DNA from: Oxytricha trifallax
Lineage: Eukaryota > Ciliophora > Spirotrichea > Sporadotrichida > Oxytrichidae
Direction of reading: 5' to 3'
Assembly (NCBI GenBank): GCA_000711775.1
Contig: ARYC01017424.1
Location: 1-64,000 of the forward strand
DNA: 64,000 nt
The translations under genes and the position numbers were made by a program. A model generated the notes under the pieces. That model ran no database searches and was not told the DNA's origin. It worked only from the letters and a program-made list of their open reading frames with translations. This document shows, piece by piece, positions 22,966 through 36,115 of the stretch. Positions within the stretch are counted from its first letter, which is position 1. Every line of letters begins with the position of its first letter.

Positions 22966-23034
22966 TGTAATTCTTATTTCTCATAAGACAATAAAATCAT
23001 AATTTCTTATTGAATTAATCTAAAAGCTAATTAA

Positions 23035-25143
23035 TCAAACAAGGCTATTAAGTTCTTTATCCATGACCATTAATTGTCTGGCATTCATAGTCACAGAATC
23101 CTAAATGGCAATGAGTCCTTCTTTCTCTTTCTTTAATATATTTACCAACTCTCTTAAGTCTTCATTGTTCAAATCATCTCCAACTTCTAAATTATTTTCC
23201 TTCTTGAATCCATAAGGTAATTAAAATTCTTCTAGCTCCTGTGCATCTTAGTTAGAATAATATACTTTTTGCTGTAGCTATCTAAGTTTCTTTAGTAAAC
23301 CTCTTTAAGGATCGTCAATTTTATGTTGTGTTTCGTTGTACTGATCGTTTAATGCTTCGTGCTCAGCTCTCATAATTCCTCTGCCACGATCCATGCAGAG
23401 TAATTCCTCAAATTTACCAAAGACTACTATTAATTTCTTCATGATAGCTTCGTTTCTCAGTCTAGATTGATAAATTTGAGATTGTAGATCAGTATCACAA
23501 GTCTATTAGGTTTTGTTCAGAGTTTCTTTTACGGTCGTTAGCCTGGCATTAAGTTTTTTAAGTGTCTCTTGGGTCACATTAACTCTATCTTTCAAATCAG
23601 CATAAGAATTTACTTGTGTAATATAGTAATCATTTTTATTTGGGTTAGCCTCCATAGCTTTAATCCATTTAGGTATGTTTGAAGGGCATTAAAGTGGCTG
23701 GTCTTATGTATCATCTTTCGAAGTTGTCTGATATGGAATAGAAGTTTGTAAGATCTTCTTCATTTCTTTTGGAAACTAAGCCTAATATTTGTCATAGAAG
23801 TGAGCTACAAACTTGTTTTGATTTTGTTGAGGGTGCAATACTTGCATAAAAGACTGCAAAGTTTAAGTCAAATCTGTCGCATTCTGATCAATGTGAAACT
23901 AATAAGGATTCATTGATTGCAAGATTCCTGATTGAGTTTATCCCATTTAATTCTAAGGTTGCTGAGCTTGGCCGAATAAACCTCCGCTAGGTTGAGCTTA
24001 AGCTCCTGCACCGAAACTACTAAGTCCAGTTTATTATCCAAATAAGCCTCCTCCAGCTGATTGCTGTTGAGTACCTGCACCTCCTCCAAATAATCCTCCT
24101 GGTTGAGCTCCAACTTGCTATTATTAAGCTCCTCCGAATAGTCCTGTGCCAGTTCCTGCTGGTTTGTTCCCAAATAATCCAGTTCCTGCCCCTGCTCCTG
24201 CTCCTCCAAGACCTTATGGTTAAGCCGAACACCCAAATAGATTCTTTTAGGGAGATTAGAAACTTGTTTGTTGTGTAGTTTATCCACCAAACAAAGATGT
24301 TCCTTAGCCTGCAGGTTATTACTGCTATTAAGCTCCACCTCCAAATAACCCTCCACCTGCTGGTTGATTCATTAAAAGATTAATTTTTGTTTATTAAATA
24401 AATGATTATTATGATTTGCTTAACCAAACAGCCCGCCGGCAGCAGCTGGTTAGTTAGCCTGACTTTAATTTGCTCCGCCAAATAATGATGGTTGTTAAGT
24501 AGTTGCAGCAGCAGCTGCGCTTCCAAATGTCAAACCACCTGCACTGCCTTATCCTCCTGATCCTTGTGCAGCTTATCCAAACAATCCGCCTTGTCCTGTT
24601 GGGGCAGTACCACCACTGCCTGCACCTCCAAAGAGTCCACCTCCTCCAGTGCCTCCACTTGCTGGAGCTCCAAACAAAGAACTATTTTACTACATTTTAA
24701 TTTATGATTATAATTGATACTGCCTAATTTTAATTAAATTAATGATTTAATGTTGATCTGCTGCTCTTGAACTTAAATCAACAAAGCTTTATCTTTCTAC
24801 TTACCTAATTTGCTCTTTTGACTAAATTATTTTATTCTTATTATGGAATATCGTTTTGCGAACTATTCTGCGGTAGGTTTGATAATGATATGTGAGTGAG
24901 TGACTGCTATTTCTATTCATTCATAAATTCCTGCATCAGTGACTCTAAATTGGTGGCCTGAGATCTTTTTAGCATTCCTGGTTCTCTCAGCCCTAATCCT
25001 GAACCACCTAAACTACCAATAGATGTAGGAGCATTACTTGCATCTGATTTCTTTCCCAGTAATAATTCATCTGAAGTTAAACCTATAACACAAAGAATAA
25101 ATATACAAATAAATAACGACGTTGCTCAAAACTTACCTGACAT
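23035..25143 (-). CDS. NUP54: Nucleoporin Nup54 (FG repeats plus Nup54-type coiled coil)
   Basis: Reverse strand, ATG at 25143, TGA at 23035. Introns at 25083-25136 and 24690-24804, and a 47-bp IES at 24370-24416, leave 1,893 nt, 630 aa. About 80 polar residues precede an FG region with about 15 LFG/FGG repeats and Gln tracts. Then comes a helical C-terminal half (SFMQVLHPQQNQNKFV, KKLNARLTTVKETL, LRQLQQKVYYS), typical of the Nup54/Nup57 member of the central Nup62 complex. The joining of the non-FG N-terminal exon to the FG part rests on frame agreement only and could be two genes. It lies downstream of a 430-bp foldback element. Confidence 0.8.
24370..24416. other. 47-bp IES in NUP54
   Basis: Flanked by TGATT at 24365-24369 and 24412-24416. 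Removal joins GLFGQAN to QPAGGG in frame. Confidence 0.75.
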
Positions 25144-25247
25144 TTTGTAAATATATTCGACTATTTTGAGATATAAAGTTATAGATTGGGGTTTTAGGGG
25201 TAAAGTAAGATTAGTTGCTTGAACAATTTTATTGTTTATTTTGTTTG

Positions 25248-25677
25248 ATATTATTGTAGAAATACATTCGAAATTGGGAAATTAATTTTAATTAAATAAA
25301 TAATTAATCAAAATAGTGGCAGTTAAAGTTGGCCAATTTAAATTATCTTGGACTCATTCAATAGAGAATTTAAAATTAGCTGGACTTTATTATTGGCGGT
25401 ACTATTTTATCGCATCCCTTGAGCGAGATAACTTCAATTTAATTAAACTCCTATAAATTCATTAAATTCTGCCCTGACATTAAAGTGAAGTTATCTCGCT
25501 CAAGGGATGCGATAAAATAGTACCGCCAATAATAAAGTCCAGCTAATTTTAAATTCTCTATTGAATGAGTCCAAGATAATTTAAATTGGCCAACTTTAAC
25601 TGCCACTATTTTGATTAATTATTTATTTAATTAAAATTAATTTCCCAATTTCGAATGTATTTCTACAATAATATCTA
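25248..25677. mobile_element. Foldback MITE M1 (430 bp)
   Basis: Near-perfect palindrome. Outer ends read TATTGTAGAAATACATTCG and its complement. Arms contain GTGGCAGTTAAAGTTGGCC and GGCGGTACTATTTTATCGC, with a short central loop. It shares ends and arm sequence with elements at 43.6, 44.1, 44.6 and 41.1 kb. The TA at each border fits a TA target duplication of the Tc1/mariner kind. No protein coding. It sits between two divergent genes. Confidence 0.85.
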
Positions 25678-25875
25678 GATGAAATAATAGTTTTATCAAA
25701 GTCTCTTGCACCCAATTAAATTAAGTTAGACATTAACTGAATTACTTTTACACTCTCAATATTAATAAATATATTTAATATATAATTATTAATCAAAAAT
25801 AGGGACAAGTCTCACTATCAATATATACTAAACATACCAACCTAAAAGCATTATAAACAATTGAATTGATTAGCA

Positions 25876-27786
25876 ATGGGAGATAAAGTAGACTTAATTT
25901 TGGAGAAAATGACTGATGAACTTCAGTATTACCTCCAGCAAGAACTCTTCTCAAAGAAAGAAGTGAAAAAGATAGTGAAGGAGCGCAGAAACCAAGAGTA
26001 TAAAATGCAGAGAAAAGATGCAACACTTCTCTTTTTCTTAGATTCCCTGCAATTTGAGAAAAAGCTTGATAAACTTAGACATAAAAGAAAGAGAGGTAAG
26101 GTTGGTCCAGAGGGCAAAGGCAACATGAAAATAGTGTTGATGGACCACTCTATAAAGAAGAGAATCATGTACTTATATGATAGAGCCGTGAGAAAATTCA
26201 AAGAAAACATTGCCTTATAGAAGGAATACATGCAGTATTTAGTAGAGAGCAGATCATTCCAAAAGCTAAATAGAGTGCTGGCTAGATCTGTCCAAATTCA
26301 CCCACATAATTTAGATTTCTGGCTTATTGGCGTCTACACTGAGCTTGACATGAGAGGAAACTTGTTTTCTAGTAGAAAGTTAATGCTATAAGCAATAAGA
26401 AACAATCCAAACAGCGCATAGTTCTACGTTGAATACTTCAAGTATGAACTAAAGTTCTATGAGAAAATCTAATAAAGAATACAAATTCTGAACGGAGGAG
26501 ATGAAGAAAAGTAAAAACTTGAGGATGAGAAGAAAATTGATTTCATAATGGATGAGGAAGATGAAGAGGTCAAAAGTGAATTAAGCATTAACCAAGGAAA
26601 CGATATAGAGAAAGATCTAGATGCTGAAAAGGCAAGAGAAGATGGAAAGCATAGTGGGTCAAGTAGACTTGTGGAAATTGTGTTTGACAATATTAATGAA
26701 TAATTTGGAGAACAAATTCACATTCTAAAGTAATGTAAGGATACAGCAATGAGCAGCGATTTTCTAGATTAATAATTGAAAGATAAAATCAAGGCAATTT
26801 ACTTAGAAAAAAAGAACAGTCCTAGTGGTAGTGAGAGCTATATTTTAATGAAAATGAAAATTATTGGAGATGATTTGATTAAACTCTAAGTTTTCATTGA
26901 GAAAAACTCACAAAGATTTACAACAAAAGAAACAATAGAGATTGTAAAGCAGAGACTTGAAACATTGATAACTAAAGAAACTGATAACAATAACAAGAAA
27001 ATCTTGATACATTTGGTAATTGAATCAATTGGATTATCAGCAGATGAAAAGGCATCTGAATTATTCAAATATAAGAAATACTTAAACCTTAAAGATAAAA
27101 AATTAGAATCTATGATTAAAAAGTATCTCGAATCATCAAGGAATCTTTTGAATCTATATCTCTTCGCTTTAACTTAAGATTAATGTCCCAAGGATCTTTT
27201 AACAGAGCTAGAATAGAAATCTTGGGATCATAAAACTTAGGATTTCCTTTTAATTGGAAACGTTAAGTCCTATATTATGAAGGAAATGATTAAAATGGGT
27301 AGATAAAACCTGAGTGAGGAATACTTAAAGAAATGTCTGCTATAATTCTCAGGTTTAGCTCAATTAAAAAGTCTTCTTATTAAGAAATACTCAAACTTAA
27401 TTAAGAAGTAATATGGTCAGCAAACAACAGAGGGAGTTAAATACTTACTTGATCAAATTAAGAAAGCTTCATGTTTAATTGAAGACAAAGTTTATGATAA
27501 TCTCATTCAGTCATTGCAGTTAAACAGCTAAATTTAAGTCAAGAAATCTTCATCATAAAACGATAATTAATTTGAGATTTATGAAATGATCTATGAGTCT
27601 AAATTGCATAATGGAAACAACAAAGACAGCTAGGATGTATATTTGGAGTACATCAACTTCCTAGTAAATGTGGAGAAGAATGAATAAAAGGCACTAAGTT
27701 TATACAACAAAGCTGTAAAAACCATCAAATCTAACTAGAGAGACCAATTCTTACAAAACTATAATGCCATACTTTCCAGGAGATGA
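25876..27786 (+). CDS. UTP6: UTP6, U3 snoRNP component (HAT repeats)
   Basis: ATG at 25876 (MGDKVDLILEKMTDELQ), TGA at 27784, uninterrupted, 636 aa. The N-terminal signature of UTP6 is clear: EVKKIVKERRNQEYKMQRKD, FFLDSLQFEKKLDKLRHKRK, then IKKRIMYLYDRAVRKF. HAT repeats follow (LARSVQIHPHNLDFWLIGVY, LMLQAIRNNPNSAQFYVEYF). The C-terminal half is helical with a final HAT-like unit (DVYLEYINFLVNVEKN). UTP6 belongs to the UTP-B complex of the small-subunit processome in the nucleolus and acts in early 18S pre-rRNA processing. Acidic insert near residue 220. Confidence 0.88.
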
Positions 27787-27949
27787 GACAATAGTTTTTA
27801 AACAGACAAGTTTATTACTTTTTTGCTTTAAAAGTGGAATTAATTAACAAACTTATTTATTAAGATAATTTTCATAATTTATAATCTTATGTTATTAGCT
27901 CTTTGTTATAAAATTAAACTTTACAGTATAAAATTTTTATTAAAATAAA

Positions 27950-29242
27950 ATGAGTTAAAACAACAATAGTTAATAACAATAAACAACAGCCCAAATTTAA
28001 TCTCATTCTCAAAAAATTGGAAGAGATTTATTTAATGGCTCTTTAGCTGGTGAGATTGGAATATTCTTGACTTAACCCTTAGACACAGTCAGAGTAAGAA
28101 AAGGTTTTCATTAATTCTAAAATATTTTAAAACTACAAGCATTTTAATGTTAAATAAATTGAATTAGGTAAGAATGCAAGTGAGTTTTAATTAATTTCCG
28201 GGAATATACAGGTCTCTTGAGAAAACATATACTTATGAAGGAGTGCGGGGACTATTTAAAGGCACTGTTTCAAATTTATGTGTTGGAGCTGGTATATACT
28301 CTGTTTTATTTGCTGCTAAGGAATTGTCTGATAGAGTGCTTTTGCCTGTGGATTGGCTTTCTGAAAACTAAAAAATACTAATTTCTGGGATGTTTGGCGG
28401 TTAGTAAGTTCTTCTACATAATTAATACTATACTGAATTATTAATCAAGCAATCTCGATCAAAGTTCATCATATTTATGATATTTTTAGTTGTTGTGTGT
28501 TTATAGCTTGTCCCTTGGAGCTATTGAAATGCAGAGCTTAAGTTAATACAACAAGTGTGATAAGTTACTAAGACTAAATAAGATAGTTGTACAAATATAA
28601 TGGATTTAGAGGGTTTTACAGGGGGTATTGGGCAACTATTTGGAGGGATGTTCCTGCCTATGGAATGTTCTTCTTCATTTACGATTATCTGTAGAGAAAG
28701 TTCATAAACTTAATTTTTAATCTATTATGATATGAAACTAGTTACAATATCGCGTAGGCAAATTATTATATTTTACTATTAAGAATTTCATAACTTTACC
28801 TTGAATAATTTCATTATAAAAATCACATCAATTTATTTTTAGAAATAATTTTTGTGAAATTTATTTTTTAAATTTTAAAAATATTAAAGAGATGAAGTTC
28901 TTTAATCTCAATCTTTTTTATTGAATTTTTGAAATTAGTTTAAGAGAGAATGATTCCACAGCTATTGTACATCTAAAGAAGATTTTGTTTGGAGGTCTAG
29001 CTGGCATATTTAATTGGTGCCCCACATACCCAGCAGATCTTGTAAAAAGTATAATTTAGTGCCATGAAGGCCCTGAAACATTGAGAATTATGGATGTGAT
29101 TAGAGAAGGATATGGCAGATTGGGCATTAAATTCTTATATTAAGGCATATCAGCATCGCTTTTTATGGCTGGACCACTACATATTCTCATTTTGCTATCG
29201 TATGAAAAACTATGTGAAATTAACAACCCTGAAATGGAGTGA
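27950..29242 (+). CDS. Mitochondrial carrier family (SLC25) protein
   Basis: ATG at 27950, TGA at 29240. Introns 28094-28167 and 28400-28506 and a 230-bp IES (28714-28943, pointer TTAA) leave 882 nt, 293 aa, the usual carrier length. Three Solcar repeats are visible through their signature helices: QPLDTVRVRMQ, CPLELLKCRAQ and YPADLVKSIIQ. The matching G-rich follow-ups are GVRGLFKGT, GFRGFYRGYW and LGIKFLYQGISA. The first intron sits just before the codons for VRMQ of the first signature. Carriers exchange metabolites across the inner mitochondrial membrane. The pattern resembles the SLC25A20/29 (carnitine/basic amino acid) branch, but the substrate is not determined. Confidence 0.9.
28714..28943. 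other. 230-bp IES in the SLC25 carrier
   Basis: AT-rich insert with TTAA at 28710-28713 and 28940-28943. Removal joins FINL to RENDST in frame, and the gene length then divides by three. Confidence 0.7.
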
Positions 29243-29418
29243 TAATAACTCATTAATAGAAAAAAGTATAAATTATTGATTTTGGGAAACTAATCACTAT
29301 AGAAAAGACAATTTTTATATAACTGACGATTTATTTAATATTATCTAACATCTGCCTTTTATGTGACTGGTATCCACAATATATGCATAAACATATAAAT
29401 AAATAAGAATTAATTAAA

Positions 29419-32400
29419 ATGAGCATGTAAAATGACTATCAGTCTTTTCTAAAACATAGCAACTAAACCAAATACATACTTTTAAAGTAAATTAATATTT
29501 TAATTACTTATATTTTTTTTTGTATGTTTAGGTTGAATCTGACTATGAAGATTATTCTGATGCATATCTGATGAAGCCCCAATCTCTAAACATTCTTTCT
29601 AATTAAAGTAAGATTCACTCAAGAAATTCAGTGAATGGGAACATAGAGTAAAGTAGAGGCGGGAAAGACAGCGAAACAGAAGAAATCATCACAGTTTTAT
29701 AGATTAACTAAACAGCAGAACACTTACTTTTAAATTAATCAACTAATAGCTAAAAAAAATAAAATAATACAAAAGTGAATTTTTAAGGATAAAATGAGGA
29801 TTCTAATAGTGATAGAATAAAATTTATTAGGAAAATTTATTATATTTAATGGAGAAATGCGATAAACATGTTTAAACTTTATAGACATTTATTGTAACTA
29901 GACTTTCTGAATTATTATAAATTAAACTTATATATTTTGTATATATATTTTCATATTTTTTACAGGTTAGCCAATAACTAATTGATATATGAGAGTAACT
30001 ACTAAGATGATGATGAAGACAGTTCTCCCAATCAATCATTCAATGAAGCTTATGGAGATAATTACTTAAACTAAGTTTAAAGACTCAACACTGTAATTCA
30101 CAATAGTATCAAATAAAACCAGCAGTTTTAATACTTCGATGAAATTAACCAGAGTCTCAATCTAGAAAATTAGACAATAGAAAATGGAAACTAAATTAGT
30201 GAAGATTAACTTTAAATTCAAAATTAAAAGCTTAAGACAAAGAGATTGAGTGATGAGTTGAAAGATGAACTATCTGGTAACACTTTAAGAACAAGAAATA
30301 ACATTAAAAACAACATTTAATTATAAGAGTAGCATGAATATAATAGTAATAAAAGTGCGTCTCCAGGCAGTTATTTGATGTAAGATAAGAATAAAGAAGC
30401 AACTGGCACAGTAATTCATATGAACTTTCAGGAGAGTAATGTCTTTAATAATAACTTACAAGAACAAGAGGACCTTGATTAGACTTTGCAAAGCCAAGAT
30501 TATTAGAATTCTCTGAATTAATCTCAATAGCAGTAACTTAATACAGTTAATCATATGAACATAATTGTGAACAGCGAAGAAGAAGAGGAATATTCTTCGC
30601 AGATGTTGACCAGCAATTATCAGGATGAGTATCATGATTTTTCTCAAATATCATAATAAGAATCTATGCAAATGAAATAAAAGTAAGATGCTTAAAAAGC
30701 TTTAAAAAAGAAGGGGCATTTTAGAGGGGACAGCTTTGGAGATTCAGTTCCACTTGAAAATACCCTTTCGAAGAAAGAAATGAAAGATACTCTCTCACAA
30801 ATTAATAAAGATATTCATAACAAAGATAATGCAGTAAATGATAAGTAGGACTAGAAATAAAATGATAACGTTGATTATGATGAACCGCCTAAAACTTTGA
30901 CCAGAAAATTATCGAAAACAGATTCACTCCGAAACCTTAATAGTTTCTTTAGAAATGAAAAATCTATCTTAGCTCCAAGCAGCAACTAACTTTCTAATTT
31001 ATCCTCAGATTACGATGAATCAGTTGATGATTTTTAATAGTATAGCATATAAGAATAAGTTAAAAATTCTAAGGTAGATGATAGTCCTGAGATAAAACAG
31101 AGCAAACCCCAAAACACTCAAGATAATGAGATTGAAGAATCATTCAATGATTAGCATTCAGATTTTACGATTCTAAAGCGTTTAGTTGATAAATTTTCTA
31201 AAAACCACTAACAAATCTTCAGAGAACCAAAGCTTTAAGAAAAATACGATAGATATTAGACTTTTGACAAAGATTAATTGCTCGAAAAACTTGCAGGATA
31301 TATGAATAAAAACTCAAAATTAGAGGAAAAAGTAAAGTACCTCCTCGAAAACAATCATGCGCTAGCTTAAAAGCTTTAAAGAAAGAAAGATCAAAATTCC
31401 CAAGGTGCTAATTACAAACAATTAATGGAAAAATCACTGTAAGATTTGCAGGAATTGGAAAGTATCAGAGAGCAGTAGAGATAGTTCAGGTATTAATACG
31501 AAGATATTCAAAATAAGTTTAATTAGTTGCTTCAAAAATATGAGGAGAGTAGACTCAAAAATAAGAGATATGAGTAAAAATACAAGGAGCTAATTGAGTC
31601 TATTTAGCAAGAAAACGAATATAAAATTAAGACATAGAAGGAAATCGAGTTCTTAAAGGAATTGGCTTAAACTTAAATTATCAATAAATTTGAACAATAA
31701 AGGCAGTTGTAATCAAGTGGTAGGGTTATGTCTAATCAATCAGAAAAATCTTCTTCAATAAATTTAGATTTATCACAATTGAGCTCAACTGAGAAAAATA
31801 GAAATCAATTAAACACTTAAAACAGTAATACCAGATAGTAGAGTCTTTAGAAATCATAGAAAAGTAAAAGCAACACTCGTTAAAGCAGTGTAGAATCACA
31901 GAAATAAAAGCAGTAAAATACAGAAAATCAATTCACTTAAAATCCCTCATAATTTCAAGGTGCTTCTTATACAGAAATATTGCAATAGTTTTACTCAAAT
32001 AGATCAAACTATTCCAATCAAACTAAAAAATCTTAGTAGTCTCCTGATTAGCCAAAGAAATAGGCAAATATCAATTCAAATGCTAAAAATATAAGAATTT
32101 CTAAATAGGTAAGTCCAGTAAGAGTTAATGAGACAACGAATAGCAAATAAAAGATTAATTCTTCTCAATATTCTAAAAAATATAATTTTTCTATATATTT
32201 TATAATTAATTTTTTTAAATTATTTTTAAAGTTTTATTGATTTAATTACTAATTATTATTAGATATTTTTTTTTATTTTATAATTTATATTCAAAATTAA
32301 TTATATTTTTATCTCAAAAGTTGTTAATAAATAAAATTTAAATGGTCGTTATTTTCGGTATAATATATATATATATATTTGGATCATAGTTTATTATTAA

Positions 32401-33518
32401 AATTCTGTTTTTAAAATTAGATAAAAATAAAGACTAATCAAAATACAATGAATTTAATTTAAAAATCTAAAGTGTATCTAAGAAAGTTTTGAAATATTTT
32501 TTTTCCAATTAATTCCATAATTAAAATTTCTTTAATAAAAGTAGATTAAAATCCAATATTTAATCATGATTTTTGATTAAAAATTACAGATAAACTTAAT
32601 AAATACTATTTTCAATTACATGGATTGGGGTTTATTAATCTTATATATATAAATCTAGAACAGATCCAGCTATATCATATATTGTTTCAAAATAAATTAT
32701 TTATTTTTAACACTATCATTTATGATAATCAAATAATCATAATGATTACTAATTTGATCTTTGCAATTTATTTTATATAATAATATACTAAAAAATCTGT
32801 GACCAGACCTATAACACCTATTCAGAATAATAATATCACCTTAGCCTAGAAAAATCAAGAAACTTCTCCCTTTTCCCTCAACAATTATATCAATCCCTAA
32901 TACAGATAAGCTCTTAATAAATCTGTAATTGCAACTTCTACTCTTTACAGCAATTAAAACTCAAAATCTCTCAGAGCAACTAATCTAAGTGGAAGTGTCA
33001 CCTCGAGAAATATAGTTAATCAGACAGTTATTACTAAAAATTCTAACACCAAAGAACATAGTAGTACTTATAGTTAGTAAGCTCAGCTCAAATTTTAAAA
33101 TAAAAATGCTTCCAAATAGAAATAAGCGAGTGTTTCAATTGTTAATAGTTCGCAACAACAATAGAAACTTTTGTAGAATTATTTGAGAAATGAAGTTGCT
33201 TCCAAATCTCGATAAAATAGCAAAACCCCTAATAAATCGCTAAAGTAGAACAGCTAAGATTAAAACTCTTCAATGTTTGTAAACGATATAGACTACGATT
33301 AAATTCTAAATGACAAAAGTTAAGCTAACAAAAATTTAGGGAACGTGACAGATAGAGGAGCTAAGAAAAATTAGAGTTTGGGATAGTTTATCAATTTTAC
33401 TGGCTAGTAAATACACAAAAACAATCAGAGCATATAGATATAAAGCAAAGAAATTATAAGCGATCCATTATAGAAATATTTACAGCAAATTATAAGAACT
33501 AATCATAAAAATCTGTGA
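29419..33518 (+). CDS. Large Gln/Asn-rich coiled-coil protein
   Basis: ATG at 29419, TGA at 33516. A long frame with very many TAA/TAG Gln codons. Interruptions: an intron near 29488-29532, one near 29896-29966, and an AT-rich block of about 630 bp (about 32,170-32,800) with no coding character, probably an IES. The N-terminal 600 residues are acidic and disordered. Residues about 600-740 form a coiled coil (LLEKLAGYMNKNSKLEEKVKYLL and following). The rest is Ser/Asn/Gln-rich. No named domain recognised. A structural or centrosomal role would be a guess. Confidence 0.65.
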
Positions 33519-33800
33519 TTTGAATAACCAAAATTTTCATGTCTTATTTTATCATCAATAATTTTATAAACATTCTTTTAGACTTAAATTTGAATAATCT
33601 TATTTTAAATACTTTCTTATTATCCATAAATTTTATAAATTTGATTGCGAAGTGTGATAAACTTTCTTATAAAATATGTAAGTAATTTGATATTATATAA
33701 ATATCCGATAATAATAAAATCACTAAGCATAAAAGCGTGTTATAATAAAATAAAGGTAAATACTGATAAAATAATTCCCACTTAAATTTCTTAATATTAG

Positions 33801-34796
33801 GCGAGCATAATTAAAATGTGGAGATTGTTAAAATAAAATAAAAAAAGAGATCAAATAAAATTATGATCATCTCAAAACACTAAAGTTAAGATCATACAGT
33901 CACTAATTTGAATTAAGTTTGAGTAGATCCTTATTTAATTTTAATGTATTAATCAACTAACTAAAAATGGAATTTTTGTTTTTTATCAGCTTTTCTGATT
34001 TTTTGTATTTTTGTTCATCGATCAAGTAGATGCTGTAGCTGATCTTCAAGTTTTTTCATAATTTTCATAGATATCTTCAGGGTATCTTCAGGATATCTTC
34101 CTTAAAAAATTTAAAGTGTGGAGAGTGTGGAGAGTGAGGAGAGTGAGGAGAGTGTGGAGTCCAACATAAAAAAAACAGTAGTAATAGCACTAATAATTTC
34201 AAAATCAAGCATTATTATGAGTCTAGTCTGGTTGAAATTATAGAGAATTTCAAAATTTTACATCACTGATTTTTTCTTAATTTTCATCAACATCACCTTC
34301 ATCATTATCTTCACCATTAGGCATCCCATCTATGAATTTCAGAAAAACAATATGTTTTTGAAAAATCCCAGACTCATAATAATGCTTGATTTTGAAATTA
34401 TTAGTGCTATTACTACTGTTTTTTTTATGTTGGACTCCACACTCTCCTCACTCTCCTCACTCTCCACACTCTCCACACTTTAAAATTTTTGAGGAAGATA
34501 TCCTGAAGATACCCTGAAGATATCTATGAAAATTATGAAAAAACTTGAAGATCAGCTACAGCATCTACTTGATCGATGAACAAAAATACAAAAAATCAGA
34601 AAAGTTGATAAAAAAACAAAAATTTCATTTTTAGTTAGTTGATTAGTTAATTAAAGTTAAATAAAGATCTAATTAAACTTAATTCAAATTAGTGACTGTA
34701 TGATCTTAACTTTAGTGTTTTGAGATGATCATAATTTTATTTGATCTCTTTTTTTATTTTATTTTAACAATCTCCACATTTTAATTATGCTCGCTT
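33801..34796. mobile_element. Foldback element F1 (about 1 kb)
   Basis: Outer ends GCGAGCATAATTAAAATG and its complement. Arms of about 425 bp (33801-34224 and 34370-34796) are almost identical, with a loop of about 145 bp. Each arm holds a run of 10-bp GTGGAGAGTG-type units and GATATCTTCAG repeats. No protein coding. It lies between the coiled-coil gene and P1. Confidence 0.85.
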
Positions 34797-34895
34797 GATA
34801 TAGTTACTGAATGACTTTACTCGCAGTATAAATGCTATTTAAGCGATCAAAGACTTTTAAATTTCAAAACATTTAAAACTAAACAAACAAATCAA

Positions 34896-35558
34896 ATGAA
34901 GAGATTATCACTAAATCAATATATAAATATTTGAAGAGATTTAATAAAATCATATAACTTGATCTATGTTATAAGTTTAGCTGTTGCCGCTTTCGTAGGA
35001 TTAGCTTAAGCCACTCAAGACGCAGGCCATGGAGGTTCATTAAAGAGCTTTGGTTCAGGATACAAAGGAGGAAAAGGATTAAAGAGTGGTAATGATCATC
35101 ATCATGGAATTAACTATGACTATACTTGCGAAGCTCAACACTTGGAACATTGCCTCTACAACGACATTTAACTTTATGGTCCCAACGTTGTCCTTGTTAA
35201 CCTCGACAACAGATGCCAAGTTGAGAAATACGAACACGAAGGTATTTTCCTCCAAACTGGAGATCTCCTTTTCGTCACTGGCAGAGAGTCAACATGCTCC
35301 TGGTAACATTGGGACGAGCCCGATTGCGCACCACTCGATTATGATGTTTTATTCCCAGGCCTTGACTACGATATGCCCCTTATTACCGACAAAGGTAGTA
35401 GATAAAATATAGTTGTACTTGAAGCTGTAGGCACTGGCCAGACCAGCTATGAGATTCAACTTTCATGGGGAGGAGAAGTTGTCAGAGACGTAAACCTCGA
35501 TGTTTACGTTGACATGCAACCAGGTCTCACTGTCGCCACTCCAAGATTCTCATGCTGA
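34896..35558 (+). CDS. P1: small secreted cysteine protein, tandem family
   Basis: ATG at 34896, TGA at 35556. Removing a 60-bp IES (34915-34974, pointer TAA) gives 603 nt, 200 aa, starting MKRLSLSLAVAAFVGLAQA, a signal peptide. A Gly/Lys/His-rich stretch unique to P1 and P2 follows. Then comes the family core: INYDYTC, LYGPNVVLVNLDNRCQVEKY, GIFLQTGDLLFVTGRE, PLDYDVLFPGLDYDMPL, VVLEAVG, YEIQLSWG, RDVNLDVYVD, TVATPRFSC at the C-terminus. Six Cys in the core, likely disulfide-linked. No known domain recognised. A secreted beta-rich protein is an inference. Confidence 0.8.
34915..34974. other. 60-bp IES in the P1 signal peptide
   Basis: TAA at 34912-34914 and 34972-34974. Removal gives SLSLAVAAF in frame. 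Confidence 0.75.
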
Positions 35559-36115
35559 AGTCTGACTGATAGAACCACTCTATATTGATATACTAATTAG
35601 AAATCAAGCATAACGCGAAATTGAGATAATATTTCAGATTTTAATTCACTAAAATTTATTCGCTTTTATTATATTTTACAAATTCATATTAAATGGTATT
35701 CAATTATTATTATACTCTATTTTTCAGCTCTCTGAATAAATAAAATTCAATTTATATAAAATTAAGATATAAATTTGGTTCAATATTATGTAAATTAAAT
35801 ATATATTTATTATAAAATTTTATACAACCACTTATTTTACCTTACAGTTTAATTTATAAATTTATTTTTTTTAAAGTGATGCCTAATTTGTCCTAGAATT
35901 TTTTATCATAAATTAATTTGATGTGTAAAGGATGTTCATAAATTTAACAAGTATACTAAATATGTGTATACTAGTAATTGATGTTATTTATTAATAACAT
36001 ATTCCCAGTAAATTTACTTAATATAGAACTAATTTCACTTTACTCACATCCAAAAGTTGTATATAAAGCTAACAATGCTTAATTATCAATAAATTAATCA
36101 AATCAATCAAAAATA
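35559..36115. other. Spacer P1-P2
   Basis: 557 bp, AT-rich. No coding frame or element recognised. Confidence 0.6.

Noticed and set aside
24020..24232. Arg/Ser/Trp-rich reverse frame resembling an RS protein
   Set aside because: Another frame of the Nup54 FG repeats, whose Gly/Gln codons give Arg/Ser/Trp when shifted.
34124..34165. Short purine-rich 10-bp repeats as a CRISPR-like array
   Set aside because: Units are contiguous without spacers, lie in an inverted pair, and the genome is eukaryotic.
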